64,000 nucleotides of DNA from Marasmitruncus massiliensis (GCF_900186535.1 NZ_FYDE01000005.1:968895-1032894), one strand, 5' to 3'; positions 46,193-55,127 are shown, counted from the first letter of the stretch. The notes: generated by a model not told the origin, from the letters alone. Numbers and translations are program-made.

Positions 46193-46489
46193 TTAAGCCT
46201 GCATTCTGGAACAAATTTGTTCCTTTAGAATATCTTTTAACGCGCAGGAACTGCTGCTGTGGGAACGAGCGATACAGGTTTTACAGCGGTCGGCTTCCTG
46301 TACGGCACAGCTGACCATGTTATGGGAAACCGTACTGGTAAATAAAATCAGCAAGTCCGGGCTGCCAATCTGCTTTCTGAAATCTGCCGGCATCTTGGTG
46401 AAAACTTTTGCTTTGTAGCCAAACTGCTTGCAGATCATTTTATATTGGGTTTCCATTCGTTCGTTTCCGCCAACAATGACGACACTCAT
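46193..46489 (-). CDS. DUF2325 family protein
   Basis: 98 residues beginning MSVVIVGGNERMETQYKMIC, with FTSTVSHNMVSCAVQEADRC and several Cys (CKTC, SSCALKDILKEQIC) that could bind metal. The DUF2325 fold is Rossmann-like and of unknown function. Start at 46489 with GGGGGATTTTA before it. Its promoter carries the same operator as feoA, so it is probably part of the iron (or manganese) response. Confidence 0.78.
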   Translation of the reverse strand: MSVVIVGGNERMETQYKMICKQFGYKAKVFTKMPADFRKQIGSPDLLILFTSTVSHNMVSCAVQEADRCKTCIARSHSSSSCALKDILKEQICSRMQA

Positions 46490-46524
46490 TAAAATCCCCC
46501 ATTTCCAGATCATAACCTTACGTG

Positions 46525-46576
46525 GTTAGTCTTAACTAACTAAGCGGATATTATCATAGAAACAGGGGAATGTCAA
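46525..46576 (-). promoter_or_regulatory. Promoter and DtxR-type operator of the DUF2325 gene
   Basis: Minus strand TTGACA (46576-46571), 17 bases, TAATAT (46553-46548). The operator GTTAG-TCTTAA-CTAAC (46525-46540) sits seven bases downstream of the -10. Confidence 0.75.
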
Positions 46577-46594
46577 CATGAAAATTTAAAAATT

Positions 46595-46960
46595 TTATAA
46601 ATTTCCCACATGTTCTTTCATTTTTTGGAAAGTCAATTCACTGATATCATGCTCAATTTTGCATGCATCCTGTGCGGCAATATCAGACGGAACCCCCAGA
46701 GCTGTCAGCCAACGGGTAATTAACTGGTGACGTTCATAGATTCGCTCGGCAATTTCCAGCCCTGATTCCGTCAGCTCAATCCAACCGTCCCTGTCAACGA
46801 CAATATAGCCGTTTTCTTTGAAAAGAGACATGGCATGGCTGACACTGGGTTTGCTGAAGTTCATTTTTTGCGCAATATCGATTGAACGCACAGCTCCTTT
46901 TTCTTTTTTTAATATTAAAATTGTCTCCAAATAATTTTCAGCCGATTCGTGTATTTTCAT
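46595..46960 (-). CDS. DtxR/MntR-family metal-dependent regulator
   Basis: Metal-sensing repressor of 121 residues. The winged HTH (VRSIDIAQKMNFSKPSVSHAMSLF) is followed by the dimer/metal domain with ERHQLITRWLTALGV and CKIEHDISELTFQKM. Those His, Glu and Cys positions match the metal sites of the family. The SH3-like third domain of long DtxR proteins is missing, as in MntR. It is divergent from feoAAB and next to the DUF2325 gene. Both of these have GTTAG-N6-CTAAC operators, so it is the obvious regulator of both. Confidence 0.88.
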   Translation of the reverse strand: MKIHESAENYLETILILKKEKGAVRSIDIAQKMNFSKPSVSHAMSLFKENGYIVVDRDGWIELTESGLEIAERIYERHQLITRWLTALGVPSDIAAQDACKIEHDISELTFQKMKEHVGNL

Positions 46961-47081
46961 TCCGGCACCTCCTGTAAAGATCGTTTATTATCTGAATTGC
47001 ATGATTTTTAATGCGGTTGTCTGTTTTATTGTAGCACGTTGCCGATTCCATCTCAACCCCTTCAAAATATTCAAAACAGCA

Positions 47082-47141
47082 TTGACAAATCTGGTTAGCC
47101 GTGGTAAACTACAGATGGATTAAAAGTTAGCTTTATCTAAC
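47082..47141 (+). promoter_or_regulatory. feo promoter and DtxR-type operator
   Basis: TTGACA (47082-47087), 17 bases, TAAACT (47105-47110). The palindrome AGTTAG-CTTTAT-CTAACT (47125-47142) lies at about +8 to +25. Core and spacing are identical to the site at 46525. Confidence 0.78.
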
Positions 47142-47182
47142 TACAGGAAGGGCAATCAGCAGCCATAAAAGGAGGAATAGTG

Positions 47183-47392
47183 ATGCCGTTAACAATGGTC
47201 GGTTCCGGTACGGTCAACACGGTGAAAAAAATAAACGGGAAAGATGAGACCAGGCGCTTTCTCGAAAGCCTCGGTTTTGTGGAAGGCGGAGTTGTGACAG
47301 TGATTTCCGAGCTTGGCGGAAATCTGATTGTCAACGTCAAGGATTCTCGGGTGGCAATCAGTAAAAGTATGGCCAACCGGATTATGGTTTGA
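47183..47392 (+). CDS. feoA: FeoA-domain protein (first copy)
   Basis: SH3-like partner of the FeoB iron transporter, 69 residues: ETRRFLESLGFVEGGVVTVI and IVNVKDSRVAISKSMANRIM. Start ATG at 47183, seven bases after AGGAGG. It is followed by a second feoA 18 bases later, then feoB; duplicated feoA genes are common in clostridia. Confidence 0.88.
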   Translation: MPLTMVGSGTVNTVKKINGKDETRRFLESLGFVEGGVVTVISELGGNLIVNVKDSRVAISKSMANRIMV

Positions 47393-47410
47393 TAGAAAGG
47401 GCGGAAAAAC

Positions 47411-47632
47411 ATGAAGACATTGAGAACCGCAAAATGCGGGGAAACTGTTACAGTGGCAAAACTGGAAGGGGAAGGAGCGCTGAAACGTCGGATTATGGAC
47501 ATGGGCATCACAAAAGGCACGGCGATCTTTGTTCGTAAAGTGGCTCCCCTGGGCGATCCGGTGGAGGTTACTGTGCGGGGATACGAGCTAACCATTCGCA
47601 AGGGAGACGCCGAGAAGATCCTTGTCGAATAG
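47411..47632 (+). CDS. feoA: FeoA-domain protein (second copy)
   Basis: 73 residues with the same fold as the first copy but only modest identity: ALKRRIMDMGITKGTAIFVR and VTVRGYELTIRKGDAEKI. It is closer to the classic FeoA pattern (MGITKGT, GYELTIRK). About 106 bases separate it from feoB. Confidence 0.88.
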   Translation: MKTLRTAKCGETVTVAKLEGEGALKRRIMDMGITKGTAIFVRKVAPLGDPVEVTVRGYELTIRKGDAEKILVE

Positions 47633-47738
47633 TTTGCGGGGAACCGCGTTTTTTTGTTCCCGGAGGTTAGCTGATGCTAATCAAAAAACGGCTGTACAGC
47701 AATCAGCGGGGCGTCCCCGCGGAGGAGGGTTTAACGAA

Positions 47739-49889
47739 ATGTCAATTACGATAGCACTTGCAGGAAATCCGAACTGCGGCAAAACGACAATGTTTAATGA
47801 TTTAACCGGTTCTTCCCAATATGTGGGCAACTGGCCGGGCGTAACAGTGGAGAAGAAGGAAGGAAAGCTTCGTGGTCACAAAGACGTGATCGTGACCGAT
47901 CTGCCCGGAATTTATTCACTGTCTCCCTATACGCTGGAAGAAGTGGTGACCAGAAATTATATCATCGATGAAAAACCGGATATCATCGTCAATCTGGTGG
48001 ATGCGTCCAATATTGAGCGTAACCTTTATCTGACGACCCAGCTGACCGAGATGGGAATCCCGGTAGTTGTTGCGCTGAACATGATGGATATCGTGAAAAA
48101 GAACGGCGACCGGATTGATACGCAAAAATTGTCCGCAGCAATCGGCTGTGAAATTGTTGAAACATCCGCGGTGAAGGGAATCGGCTCAAAGGAAGCTGCG
48201 GAACGGGCCGTTTTGCTGGCAAAACAGCGTGTGCAGACCGTTCCGCAGCATACGTTTGACAAGCGGGTGGAAGATGCGCTGGAGCAGATTGAAAGCCTGA
48301 TAAGCGAAATTGTCTCTTCGGAAAAATCCCGTTGGTATGCAATCAAACTGTTCGAGCGGGATGAAAAGGTGATGGAACGCTGTGGATTTACACAGGAAAC
48401 AAAGGATCACCTGGAAGAAATCATAGTCGATTGCGAGAAAAAGTTTGATGATGACAGCGAAAGTATTATTTCCAATGAACGCTACCAATATATCGGCAAA
48501 CTTGTAAAGACCTGTGTACATAAAAAGACCACCGGAATGACGACTTCCGATAAAGTAGACCGGATTGTCACCAACCGTTGGCTGGCGCTGCCTATCTTTG
48601 CAGCGGTGATGTGGGTGGTCTATTTTGTATCTGTCTCCTGGCTGGGAACGATTGTAACCGACTGGACCAACGATACGCTGTTTGCGGAAACTATCCAGCC
48701 TGCTGTTACAGCTTTCCTTGAAAATGTAGGCGCTGCTGAATGGCTCATTGGGCTGATCGTGGACGGCTGCATTGGCGGTGTAGGCGCGGTGCTGGGATTT
48801 GTTCCCCAGATGCTCATCCTCTTCTTTTTCCTATCCGTTCTGGAGGATTGTGGTTATATGGCGCGCGTCGCCTTTATTATGGACCGGATTTTCCGCAAAT
48901 TCGGCCTTTCGGGGAAAAGCTTTATCCCGATGTTGATCGCGTCCGGATGCGGTGTGCCCGGCATTATGGCTTCACGTACGATTGAAAATGAAAAAGACCG
49001 CAAAATGACGATCATAGTAACAACCTTTATCCCCTGCGGCGCGAAACTGCCTATCATTGCGCTGATCGGCGGAGCGCTATTCCCGGACCAGACCTGGGTT
49101 GCGCCGGCCATGTATTTCCTCGGCGTGGGCGCGGTTATCCTTTCAGGCGTGATTCTCAAAAAGACCCGCCTGTTTGCGGGAGATCCGGCACCTTTCGTGA
49201 TGGAGTTGCCCCAGTATCATATTCCGGGTGCAAAGGGTGTTTTGATCCATATGTGGGAACGCGGAAAATCTTTCGTTATTAAAGCTGGTACTATTATCTT
49301 TGCCGCCTGTGGTATCGTGTGGTTCCTTTCCAACTTCGGGTTTGCCGACGGCGCGTTTGGCATGGTCGATGCGGAAGTAAGCTTACTGGCTGTGTTGGGC
49401 GGCTTCGTTGCTCCGATCTTCGCTCCCCTTGGATTCGGCACCTGGCAGGCAACCGTTGCGACAATTACCGGGCTTGTGGCTAAAGAAAATGTCGTCGGAA
49501 CATTCGGTGTCCTGTTTGGCCTTGGTGAAGTGGCCGAGGATGATCCCACGCTGCTGAACAGCGTTTCCGCAATGCTTACTTCCGTTACCGCGATGTCCTT
49601 CATGGTGTTTAACCTCATCTGCGCACCCTGCTTTGCTGCTATTGGTGCGATCAAGCGGGAAATGGGCGGTTGGAAATGGACATTGATCGCGGTCGGTTAT
49701 CAGACTTTGCTTGCATATGTGCTGGCCTTTATCATCAACCAGCTTGGCTCGGTTATTTTTATGGGGGCATCGTTTGGAGTCGGTGCGGTGCTCGCTATCA
49801 TCATGGTGGCAGTTATCGTGTGGCTTCTGCTGCGCTCGTACCATCCGGAAAAAGCAAAGACATTAACTGCTGTAAAAGCGGGCGTCTAA
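47739..49889 (+). CDS. feoB: Ferrous iron transporter FeoB
   Basis: Fe2+ uptake protein with a cytosolic G domain fused to a membrane channel, 716 residues. G motifs: G1 LAGNPNCGKTT, G3 VTDLPGIYSL, G4 ALNMMDIV, and a GDI helical part up to about residue 260. The membrane part has two Gate regions with conserved Cys (GCGVPGIMASRTI, TFIPCGAKLPIIALI). Start ATG at 47739 after GGAGGAGG; the frame stays open from 47622 but that overlaps feoA. Confidence 0.95.
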   Translation: MSITIALAGNPNCGKTTMFNDLTGSSQYVGNWPGVTVEKKEGKLRGHKDVIVTDLPGIYSLSPYTLEEVVTRNYIIDEKPDIIVNLVDASNIERNLYLTTQLTEMGIPVVVALNMMDIVKKNGDRIDTQKLSAAIGCEIVETSAVKGIGSKEAAERAVLLAKQRVQTVPQHTFDKRVEDALEQIESLISEIVSSEKSRWYAIKLFERDEKVMERCGFTQETKDHLEEIIVDCEKKFDDDSESIISNERYQYIGKLVKTCVHKKTTGMTTSDKVDRIVTNRWLALPIFAAVMWVVYFVSVSWLGTIVTDWTNDTLFAETIQPAVTAFLENVGAAEWLIGLIVDGCIGGVGAVLGFVPQMLILFFFLSVLEDCGYMARVAFIMDRIFRKFGLSGKSFIPMLIASGCGVPGIMASRTIENEKDRKMTIIVTTFIPCGAKLPIIALIGGALFPDQTWVAPAMYFLGVGAVILSGVILKKTRLFAGDPAPFVMELPQYHIPGAKGVLIHMWERGKSFVIKAGTIIFAACGIVWFLSNFGFADGAFGMVDAEVSLLAVLGGFVAPIFAPLGFGTWQATVATITGLVAKENVVGTFGVLFGLGEVAEDDPTLLNSVSAMLTSVTAMSFMVFNLICAPCFAAIGAIKREMGGWKWTLIAVGYQTLLAYVLAFIINQLGSVIFMGASFGVGAVLAIIMVAVIVWLLLRSYHPEKAKTLTAVKAGV

Positions 49890-49905
49890 GAAAGGATTTG
49901 ATTTT

Positions 49906-50052
49906 ATGGCAACCTGGATTATCGGTGGAATTGTAATTGGCGCTATGGCGCTTGCAATCAGATATACCTGGAAAAAGCAAAAGAACGGCGAGTGCACAGG
50001 AGGTTGCTCCGGCTGCGATCATTGCGCAGGACATTCTCACTCGCCCCAGTAA
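49906..50052 (+). CDS. FeoB-associated Cys-rich membrane protein
   Basis: 48 residues starting MATWIIGGIVIGAMALAIRY (one membrane helix). A basic stretch and a Cys/His cluster CTGGCSGCDHCAGHSH follow. AAGGA stands ahead of the ATG and the stop is followed by a strong terminator. Such proteins follow feoB in many anaerobes and may pass Fe2+ or protect the pore; their function is not established. Confidence 0.85.
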   Translation: MATWIIGGIVIGAMALAIRYTWKKQKNGECTGGCSGCDHCAGHSHSPQ

Positions 50053-50066
50053 CAGAATCAGTTATG

Positions 50067-50103
50067 AAAAAGGTGCCGCTGCGTTTAGCAGCGGCACCTT
50101 TTT
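50067..50103. terminator. Bidirectional terminator between feo operon and permease gene
   Basis: AAAAAGGTGCCGCTGC and GCAGCGGCACCTTTTT, perfect 16-bp stem with a 5-base loop. Confidence 0.92.
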
Positions 50104-50111
50104 CATGCGAT

Positions 50112-51560
50112 CTAGTTATCGCCGTTCTCCTTTTTGTTCTCTTGAGGCGGATCGATTAATTCTTCAGCGGTTTCGGCTGAGAACCTTGCCTGAAGACCGC
50201 GAAGATTCTGCCGCCTTTGCGGTTGATTCTTTCGTATGCGGTTTAAGAATTGCATTGCCACATAGCAGATAAAGTAAAAAAGAATCAGCGATATCCCGGC
50301 GATTAGCCCCGAAGTCTGCCCGGACACAAACGGCATACTGACAATGATGATGACAAGGGAAAGCAACACAAACAGGGAAGTGAACGGAAATCCCCACAGC
50401 TGACATTTCCCGTCCGGCGGGCAGCCGTTTTTTTTGCGGAAACGGATATGCGTTGCCATGATGATGACATAGGTGAACAGCAGAGCGAAACCGCCGGAGC
50501 TGATTAAAAAAAGGTAAACACGCGGCAGCAGCATTCCAAGCCCCAGCCCTAAGAGCATGCCAAAGCCGGAAAAAAGAATGCCGCGATAGGGAACATCCCT
50601 ATGGTCCTGCAGCCAACCGGGCGCAAGCCCTTCTTCCGCCAGGGAGCGCATCATACGTCCCAGGCCGAACATGGAGGCAAGCATCGTCGAAAGGATCGCC
50701 GTAATCAGTACCAGATTGATGGCAGTTCCCGCCCATCCAAAACCGCGCCGGTTCAAAGCGGCCACAAACGGGCTGGTGCTTTCATTAATTTCAGCGGTCG
50801 GAATCAGAAAGAGCAGAACGGCAATGGAGATAATATAGAATCCGACCAGACAAAAGACCGTATAGCGGATCGCTTTCGGAATCGTTTCTTTAGGGTTTTC
50901 CACCTCTGAAGATGCCAGCCCGATGATTTCAAAGCCCGCGTAGGAGAACATCACGATCAGCATGCTGCCCGCAACGCTTTTTAATCCTCCGGGCATCAAA
51001 GGCTCCCGTGTCAGTTCCTGAGCTCCCGCAGCGGCGTTTTGCGGAAAAACCCCAAAGATCAATAGCGCCCCCATGATTACAAAGGAAAAAATTGCAAACA
51101 ATTTAATAATTGCAAGGCCGCTTTCCAGCTTGCTGAGCTTATCAGCGCCTAGCAGGTTCAGCAGGGTGACGCCGATAATGATGCCGCCGCCAAGCAGGGG
51201 CAGGGACATATTCGGAAGCCACTCCCGTACCAGGATGGAAACGGCGGTGGCTTCGCTGGACATCGCCAGAACCATTCCCGTCCAGTAGACCCATCCCACC
51301 ACAAAACCGGTTCCCTTGCCGAACGCCTGTGCCGCAAATGTGCGGAAAGAACCGGAATCGGGATTTGCCACCGTCATTTCAGAAAGGGCAAACAGGATAA
51401 AATAGACCAGCAGTCCGCCAATGATATAAGCAATTAGAATAGAAGGCCCGGAAGCGTGAATGGCGACTGAGGAACCCAGAAAAAAAGACCCGCCTATTAC
51501 AGTTCCCAGCGCCATCATCGTCAGCTGCCAAGCCGATAACCCTTTTTCGCGTTTTTCCAT
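50112..51560 (-). CDS. Amino acid permease (APC superfamily)
   Basis: Membrane importer, 482 residues with about twelve helices. The first helix carries the substrate/Na+ motif ALGTVIGGSFFLGSSVAI, and helix 6 FSYAGFEIIGLASSEVENPK. This places it with the GABA/lysine-type (AAT) amino acid permeases. The tail is long and basic then acidic (QRRQNLRGLQ, PPQENKKENGDN). Single gene; the substrate is not readable. Confidence 0.88.
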   Translation of the reverse strand: MEKREKGLSAWQLTMMALGTVIGGSFFLGSSVAIHASGPSILIAYIIGGLLVYFILFALSEMTVANPDSGSFRTFAAQAFGKGTGFVVGWVYWTGMVLAMSSEATAVSILVREWLPNMSLPLLGGGIIIGVTLLNLLGADKLSKLESGLAIIKLFAIFSFVIMGALLIFGVFPQNAAAGAQELTREPLMPGGLKSVAGSMLIVMFSYAGFEIIGLASSEVENPKETIPKAIRYTVFCLVGFYIISIAVLLFLIPTAEINESTSPFVAALNRRGFGWAGTAINLVLITAILSTMLASMFGLGRMMRSLAEEGLAPGWLQDHRDVPYRGILFSGFGMLLGLGLGMLLPRVYLFLISSGGFALLFTYVIIMATHIRFRKKNGCPPDGKCQLWGFPFTSLFVLLSLVIIIVSMPFVSGQTSGLIAGISLILFYFICYVAMQFLNRIRKNQPQRRQNLRGLQARFSAETAEELIDPPQENKKENGDN

Positions 51561-51672
51561 ATACAGCTATCGCGTCCTTATCGTTCATAGGTTTGTTTCG
51601 CTGTTATTATTCGTGAAAAAAGAATGGTTATCAGCGCAGGCTGAATTTTACAGCCCATAAATAAAAATTAGA

Positions 51673-51701
51673 TTGTTTCATCACAAGATGTCTGGTATAA
51701 T
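51673..51701 (+). promoter_or_regulatory. Promoter of the methylglyoxal synthase gene
   Basis: TTGTTT (51673-51678), exactly 17 bases, TATAAT (51696-51701). Confidence 0.7.
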
Positions 51702-51773
51702 AAGGAAGGTAAATCAGATTAAAAAGGATGCATGAAATGATCTTGATCAAATTAACTGCAGGGAGGCATAGCA

Positions 51774-52256
51774 ATGATTGAGGATAAATATATTCACTTT
51801 ACAATCGGCAGACAAAAACATATTGCGCTGATTGCGCACGACAACAAAAAAGAAGAAATGATTGAATGGGTGCAGGCTAATCAGGAGATATTAAAGAATC
51901 ATTTCCTTTGCGGAACAGGAACGACCGCCCGCCTGATTGCGGAAAAAACCAACCTTCCGGTAACCGCTTATAACAGCGGCCCGCTCGGCGGTGACCAGCA
52001 GGTCGGCGCGCGTATTGTGGAAGGCAGAATTGACTTTGTCATTTTTTTCTGGGACCCTCTCGAAGCGCAGCCGCATGACCCGGATGTCAAAGCTCTTTTG
52101 CGTATTGCCGCGGTTTATGATGTGCCGATTGCTTATAACCGTTCCACCGCGGATTTCATGCTGACTTCCCAATATATGGAAGGCGAATATGACCGCCGCG
52201 TACTCAATTATGATGCGATTAACCGCGAGCGGATTGAAAAATATTTGGCAAAATAA
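51774..52256 (+). CDS. mgsA: Methylglyoxal synthase
   Basis: Turns dihydroxyacetone phosphate into methylglyoxal and phosphate, a bypass that relieves sugar-phosphate stress. The 160 residues contain the phosphate site [24 protein letters not shown] and the hallmark [20 protein letters not shown] with its catalytic Asp. Start ATG after GGGAGG. It is relevant to an organism that can produce DHAP from the sugar pathways found here. Confidence 0.95.
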   Translation: MIEDKYIHFTIGRQKHIALIAHDNKKEEMIEWVQANQEILKNHFLCGTGTTARLIAEKTNLPVTAYNSGPLGGDQQVGARIVEGRIDFVIFFWDPLEAQPHDPDVKALLRIAAVYDVPIAYNRSTADFMLTSQYMEGEYDRRVLNYDAINRERIEKYLAK

Positions 52257-52284
52257 TCGGAATCCGGAACTATGTTTTTAAAAC

Positions 52285-52324
52285 AAATCTCCAGACCGGC
52301 GCTGGCACCGGCCTGGAGATTTTT
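52285..52324. terminator. Bidirectional terminator after mgsA
   Basis: AAATCTCCAG-CCGG and CCGG-CCTGGAGATTT with a T run; also in place for the convergent rsgI gene. Confidence 0.82.
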
Positions 52325-52344
52325 ATCATGCGTTTTAAAATGAA

Positions 52345-53535
52345 TTATTTTTTTGAGCCTTTATTGGAACTGTTGTCTGTATTTCCGCCGTTGTCGGACT
52401 TATCGGTGGACTTTGTCTCCGAATTGCCAGAACTCTTGCTGGCTTTTTCCGTTGTTTCCTTATCAGCTGCTTTGGAGGCTGCCTCCTCCTTGGCAGCGGC
52501 TTTGGAGGATGCAGCCGCTTCTTTATCAGCAGCTTTGGAGGACGCAGCCGTTTCTTTATCAGCAGCCTTGGAGGACGCGGACGCTTCCTTATCAGCAGCT
52601 TTGGAGGATACCGCGGCTTCCTTTTCGGCAGCCTTGGAAGATGCCTGAGCGGCTTTGGTATCTGCTGTCTCAATGCTTGCAGTGGAAGACGACGCTTCAG
52701 AAGAAGATTCGCTCTCCGATGAACTGGAGGATTCTTCGCTCGAAGAGCTTTCAGAGTCTGTTGGTTCCTCAGCGTCTTTGCCTGCCTTCGCAGCTTTTTT
52801 AGTTTCCTTGATGGCCTTCATGATCTCCTTGACCGGTTTGTTCAGCCAATCTTCCGTGCTGATCGTTTCAGAGTCCCCCGCGCTGGCCTGCAGCTTTTCC
52901 ACAAGATTGAGCTTTCCTGGGGTTACGCCCAGCTGTCTGGCTTCCTGAACGCGTTCCAATCCGACACTGATGGCCTCAACTGCAACGTCGTCGCCAGTTT
53001 CTTCCACAGTTTCCTCAACCTGCTGCTGAAGCTCCTCCGCCAGGCTCTCCGCTTCTTCTGAATTGTCCCCGGCGGTTGCAATCACAATTCCGCCTTCTTC
53101 AGCGCCTTCGAAATAGCCGTTTTCGGCAATCTGGAGGACAGTCTGGGAGATGGCCTCCTCAATCGGCTTATGCTTGAGCTTCTTTATGCCTAATTCTTCT
53201 ATAATTTCTTTCCCATCGTCGTTTACTGCCTTAACGGTCAGAACCCGCTTGAAACGGTTTAGGGAGTATTCCACCGAAGGGTTGACATCAAGGCTGACAT
53301 AAGAATAAGGAGTGGCATATGCCCATGCTGTGGTACCCAGAACACAAACTAAGGCAGCCGCCGATATTGCGGAAGCCAGCCACTTTGTATGTTTTTTCGC
53401 TTGATAAAACGACTGTTCTTTCAAATCAATCACCTGTCCGATCGTATAGTTTTGATTTTTCAACTTCACGATATTGCCATCGTCGGAAAGAACCGCAGCG
53501 TAACTATCTCTAAAATCTATCACGATTCCTCTCAT
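52345..53535 (-). CDS. rsgI: RsgI-type anti-sigma factor with repetitive C-terminal region
   Basis: Membrane anti-sigma factor holding SigI. The cytoplasmic RsgI_N domain (MRGIVIDFRDSYAAVLSDDG) is followed by one membrane helix (about residues 55-75) and the extracellular segment YVSLDVNPSVEYSLN. Its Asn-Pro is the known self-cleavage point of RsgI proteins. No carbohydrate-binding module follows. Instead come a helical domain, a Ser/Glu block and five 11-residue repeats (SSKAADKEAAA type), then a Ser/Asn/Lys tail. Start ATG at 53535 overlaps the sigI stop (ATGA), with AAGGAG eight bases upstream; 396 residues. Confidence 0.88.
   Translation of the reverse strand: MRGIVIDFRDSYAAVLSDDGNIVKLKNQNYTIGQVIDLKEQSFYQAKKHTKWLASAISAAALVCVLGTTAWAYATPYSYVSLDVNPSVEYSLNRFKRVLTVKAVNDDGKEIIEELGIKKLKHKPIEEAISQTVLQIAENGYFEGAEEGGIVIATAGDNSEEAESLAEELQQQVEETVEETGDDVAVEAISVGLERVQEARQLGVTPGKLNLVEKLQASAGDSETISTEDWLNKPVKEIMKAIKETKKAAKAGKDAEEPTDSESSSSEESSSSSESESSSEASSSTASIETADTKAAQASSKAAEKEAAVSSKAADKEASASSKAADKETAASSKAADKEAAASSKAAAKEEAASKAADKETTEKASKSSGNSETKSTDKSDNGGNTDNSSNKGSKK
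52477..52641 (-). repeat. Five 33-bp tandem repeats in rsgI
   Basis: Encode SSKAAEKEAAV, SSKAADKEASA, SSKAADKETAA, SSKAADKEAAA and SSKAAAKEEAA in a row. The DNA repeats the unit ...TTATCAGCAGCTTTGGAGGA on the plus strand. Such arrays change copy number readily. Confidence 0.85.
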
Positions 53536-54251
53536 TTGCACAGCTCCTTTCCAATGGCGCGTATATAATCTGCGAGGTAAGGATACTCTCCGGATAGTAT
53601 CACTACCGCCGCTATAATATACTTTCGGTAGCGTTCGATTATTTTTCGGGGTATCTGCGCATTTTTTTCAATACGGTTCAGCGGCAGCTGCCTGGTACGC
53701 GATAAAGTATCCAGCAGTTCAGGGTGGTTGACCATATATCGAATAATTTCAGCGCAGGCAAGCTTTGTTTTTTTCGCTTTGGGCGAACAGGAGACAAGGT
53801 CAAAAAAGGAAAAACCAAATTGCGCTAGAACTTCATTGGCTGCTTCGATTTCGTATTTCAGCGAATCGTCGCTTCTTTGAGAAACCGTTTTTGAAACCGC
53901 CTGTGTCACGGCAATTTCTTCTTCCTCCGTTTCTGAAGGAGTATCAAAGATGTAAGGGTCCACTGCGATTTCATGTGCGTATTTATTTTGCTTTCTTTGG
54001 TAATCAATCAACCTTCGGCAGATCACTTTATCTGCAAAACTAAAAAAGCTGCCCTTGTCCAATTGATAGCCTTCAACGGCTTGTACAAAGGCCTGCAGTG
54101 CAATCGCCCATTCGTCGTCGCTTTTGGAGATATAGCGGTGGGTTATTTTCGAAGCGGTTTTTATAATAAAAAATTCACTTTGCGCAATCAGTGTATTTAG
54201 TGTGGTTTCATCTGTGCGGGATTGCACTGCAATCTGATCAATTTCCTTCAA
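53532..54251 (-). CDS. sigI: RNA polymerase sigma factor SigI
   Basis: Alternative sigma factor controlled by RsgI; known members respond to heat or to extracellular polysaccharides. Region 2 (SKSDDEWAIALQAFVQAVEGYQLDKGSFFSFADKVI, quoted in part as AFVQAVEGYQLDKGSFFSFA) is strongly SigI-like. The C-terminal part has LNRIEKNAQIPRKIIERYRKYIIA. Start chosen at the TTG at 54251, seven bases after GGGAGGG, giving 239 residues as in other SigI. The frame is open to 54395 but without a ribosome site. A TATAAT lies just upstream (54290). Confidence 0.82.
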   Translation of the reverse strand: MKEIDQIAVQSRTDETTLNTLIAQSEFFIIKTASKITHRYISKSDDEWAIALQAFVQAVEGYQLDKGSFFSFADKVICRRLIDYQRKQNKYAHEIAVDPYIFDTPSETEEEEIAVTQAVSKTVSQRSDDSLKYEIEAANEVLAQFGFSFFDLVSCSPKAKKTKLACAEIIRYMVNHPELLDTLSRTRQLPLNRIEKNAQIPRKIIERYRKYIIAAVVILSGEYPYLADYIRAIGKELCK

Positions 54252-54517
54252 ATGAATATCCCTCCCAAGCAAATTTTTCTGTTCCATTATATCATAAAAA
54301 GAATCAAGCGATATTTGGAAAAAAATCCACATAATTTCGCCTGAAAACGGCTCCAAGTATTTATAGGTCAATAAACAATTCGTAACGATTTGCATTTTTT
54401 ATAAGGTCATCCGAAAAAAATTTGACTTTCGAATATCATAACAGAAATATAGTTCTGTCCGCGTTATCCAAATTTCAAGCTTTATGATTGCGTTTTCAAT
54501 AGAAAGCAATCACAAAA

Positions 54518-54546
54518 AGCGCAGGAACAAATTTTGTTCCTGCGCT
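54518..54546 (-). terminator. Terminator after the Fur-family gene
   Basis: AGCGCAGGAACAAA and TTTGTTCCTGCGCT, perfect 14-bp stem; on the minus strand TTTTTGTG follows. The rest of the 54396-54593 gap shows nothing clear. Confidence 0.85.
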
Positions 54547-54593
54547 GATGAAATCGTGGTTATTGCAGCAGGGGGCAGAACACCCGCTCCCTG

Positions 54594-55019
54594 CTATGCT
54601 TTGTTTTTTGCTTTTTTGGCGCACTTTGGACAGATTCCGCAGAATTCCAAACTATGCCCGTTAATCGTATAGCCTGTTTTCTTTTCCAGTTCCGCTTCCA
54701 GTGATTCTAACGGGCAGTTCTCAATCAATATGATTTCATTGCAGGCCGTGCAAACCAGACGATGCTTATGCTGGTGACTGCTCAGCTGATAATAGGTTTT
54801 GCCATCCTGGCTGATGCTTTTGAGCAGAACTCCTTTTTCAGACAGGGTAGACAGTGTGCGGTAAACAGTGGAAAGTGTAACGGGTTCACCGTTCTGAAAG
54901 GCTTTGGCATAGATGTCTTCCGCAGTCAAAGATACAGCCGCATCTTCTATGATATGCAGCACAGTTTGGCGGCTTCTGGTATTTTTTAAGGCATTTATTT
55001 TTAAAATATCGTTTGCCAT
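54594..55019 (-). CDS. Fur-family metal regulator, probably Zur
   Basis: Metal-dependent repressor. HTH and hinge: AVSLTAEDIYAKAF, VTLSTVYRTLSTLSEKGVL. The metal part has HQHKHRLVCTACNEIILIENC (sensor His plus first CxxC) and FCGICPKCAKK (second CxxC structural zinc). Start at MANDIL (55019); the frame is open to 55052. It is divergent from a CobW/permease operon of zinc-handling type, so Zur is more likely than Fur or PerR. That call rests on context, since HTH sequence alone does not decide it. Confidence 0.82.
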   Translation of the reverse strand: MANDILKINALKNTRSRQTVLHIIEDAAVSLTAEDIYAKAFQNGEPVTLSTVYRTLSTLSEKGVLLKSISQDGKTYYQLSSHQHKHRLVCTACNEIILIENCPLESLEAELEKKTGYTINGHSLEFCGICPKCAKKAKNKA

Positions 55020-55052
55020 CGTTTCACCCGAAATCATCGTTTCTTCCCTCAC

Positions 55053-55081
55053 AGTATACTATTGCATTTGCTGTGTGTCAA
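55053..55081 (-). promoter_or_regulatory. Promoter of the Fur-family gene
   Basis: Minus strand TTGACA (55081-55076), 17 bases, TATACT (55058-55053). The spacer contains AAATGCAA, also present downstream of the divergent promoter; a possible but unproven operator word. Confidence 0.7.
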
Positions 55082-55127
55082 ATCTTCCATGAAAATGAAA
55101 ATTTTTTTAAAACTATTTTGAATTGCC

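Noticed and set aside
52477-52641. Tandem repeats as a CRISPR array.
   Set aside because: Units are 33 bp without spacers and are in frame inside rsgI.
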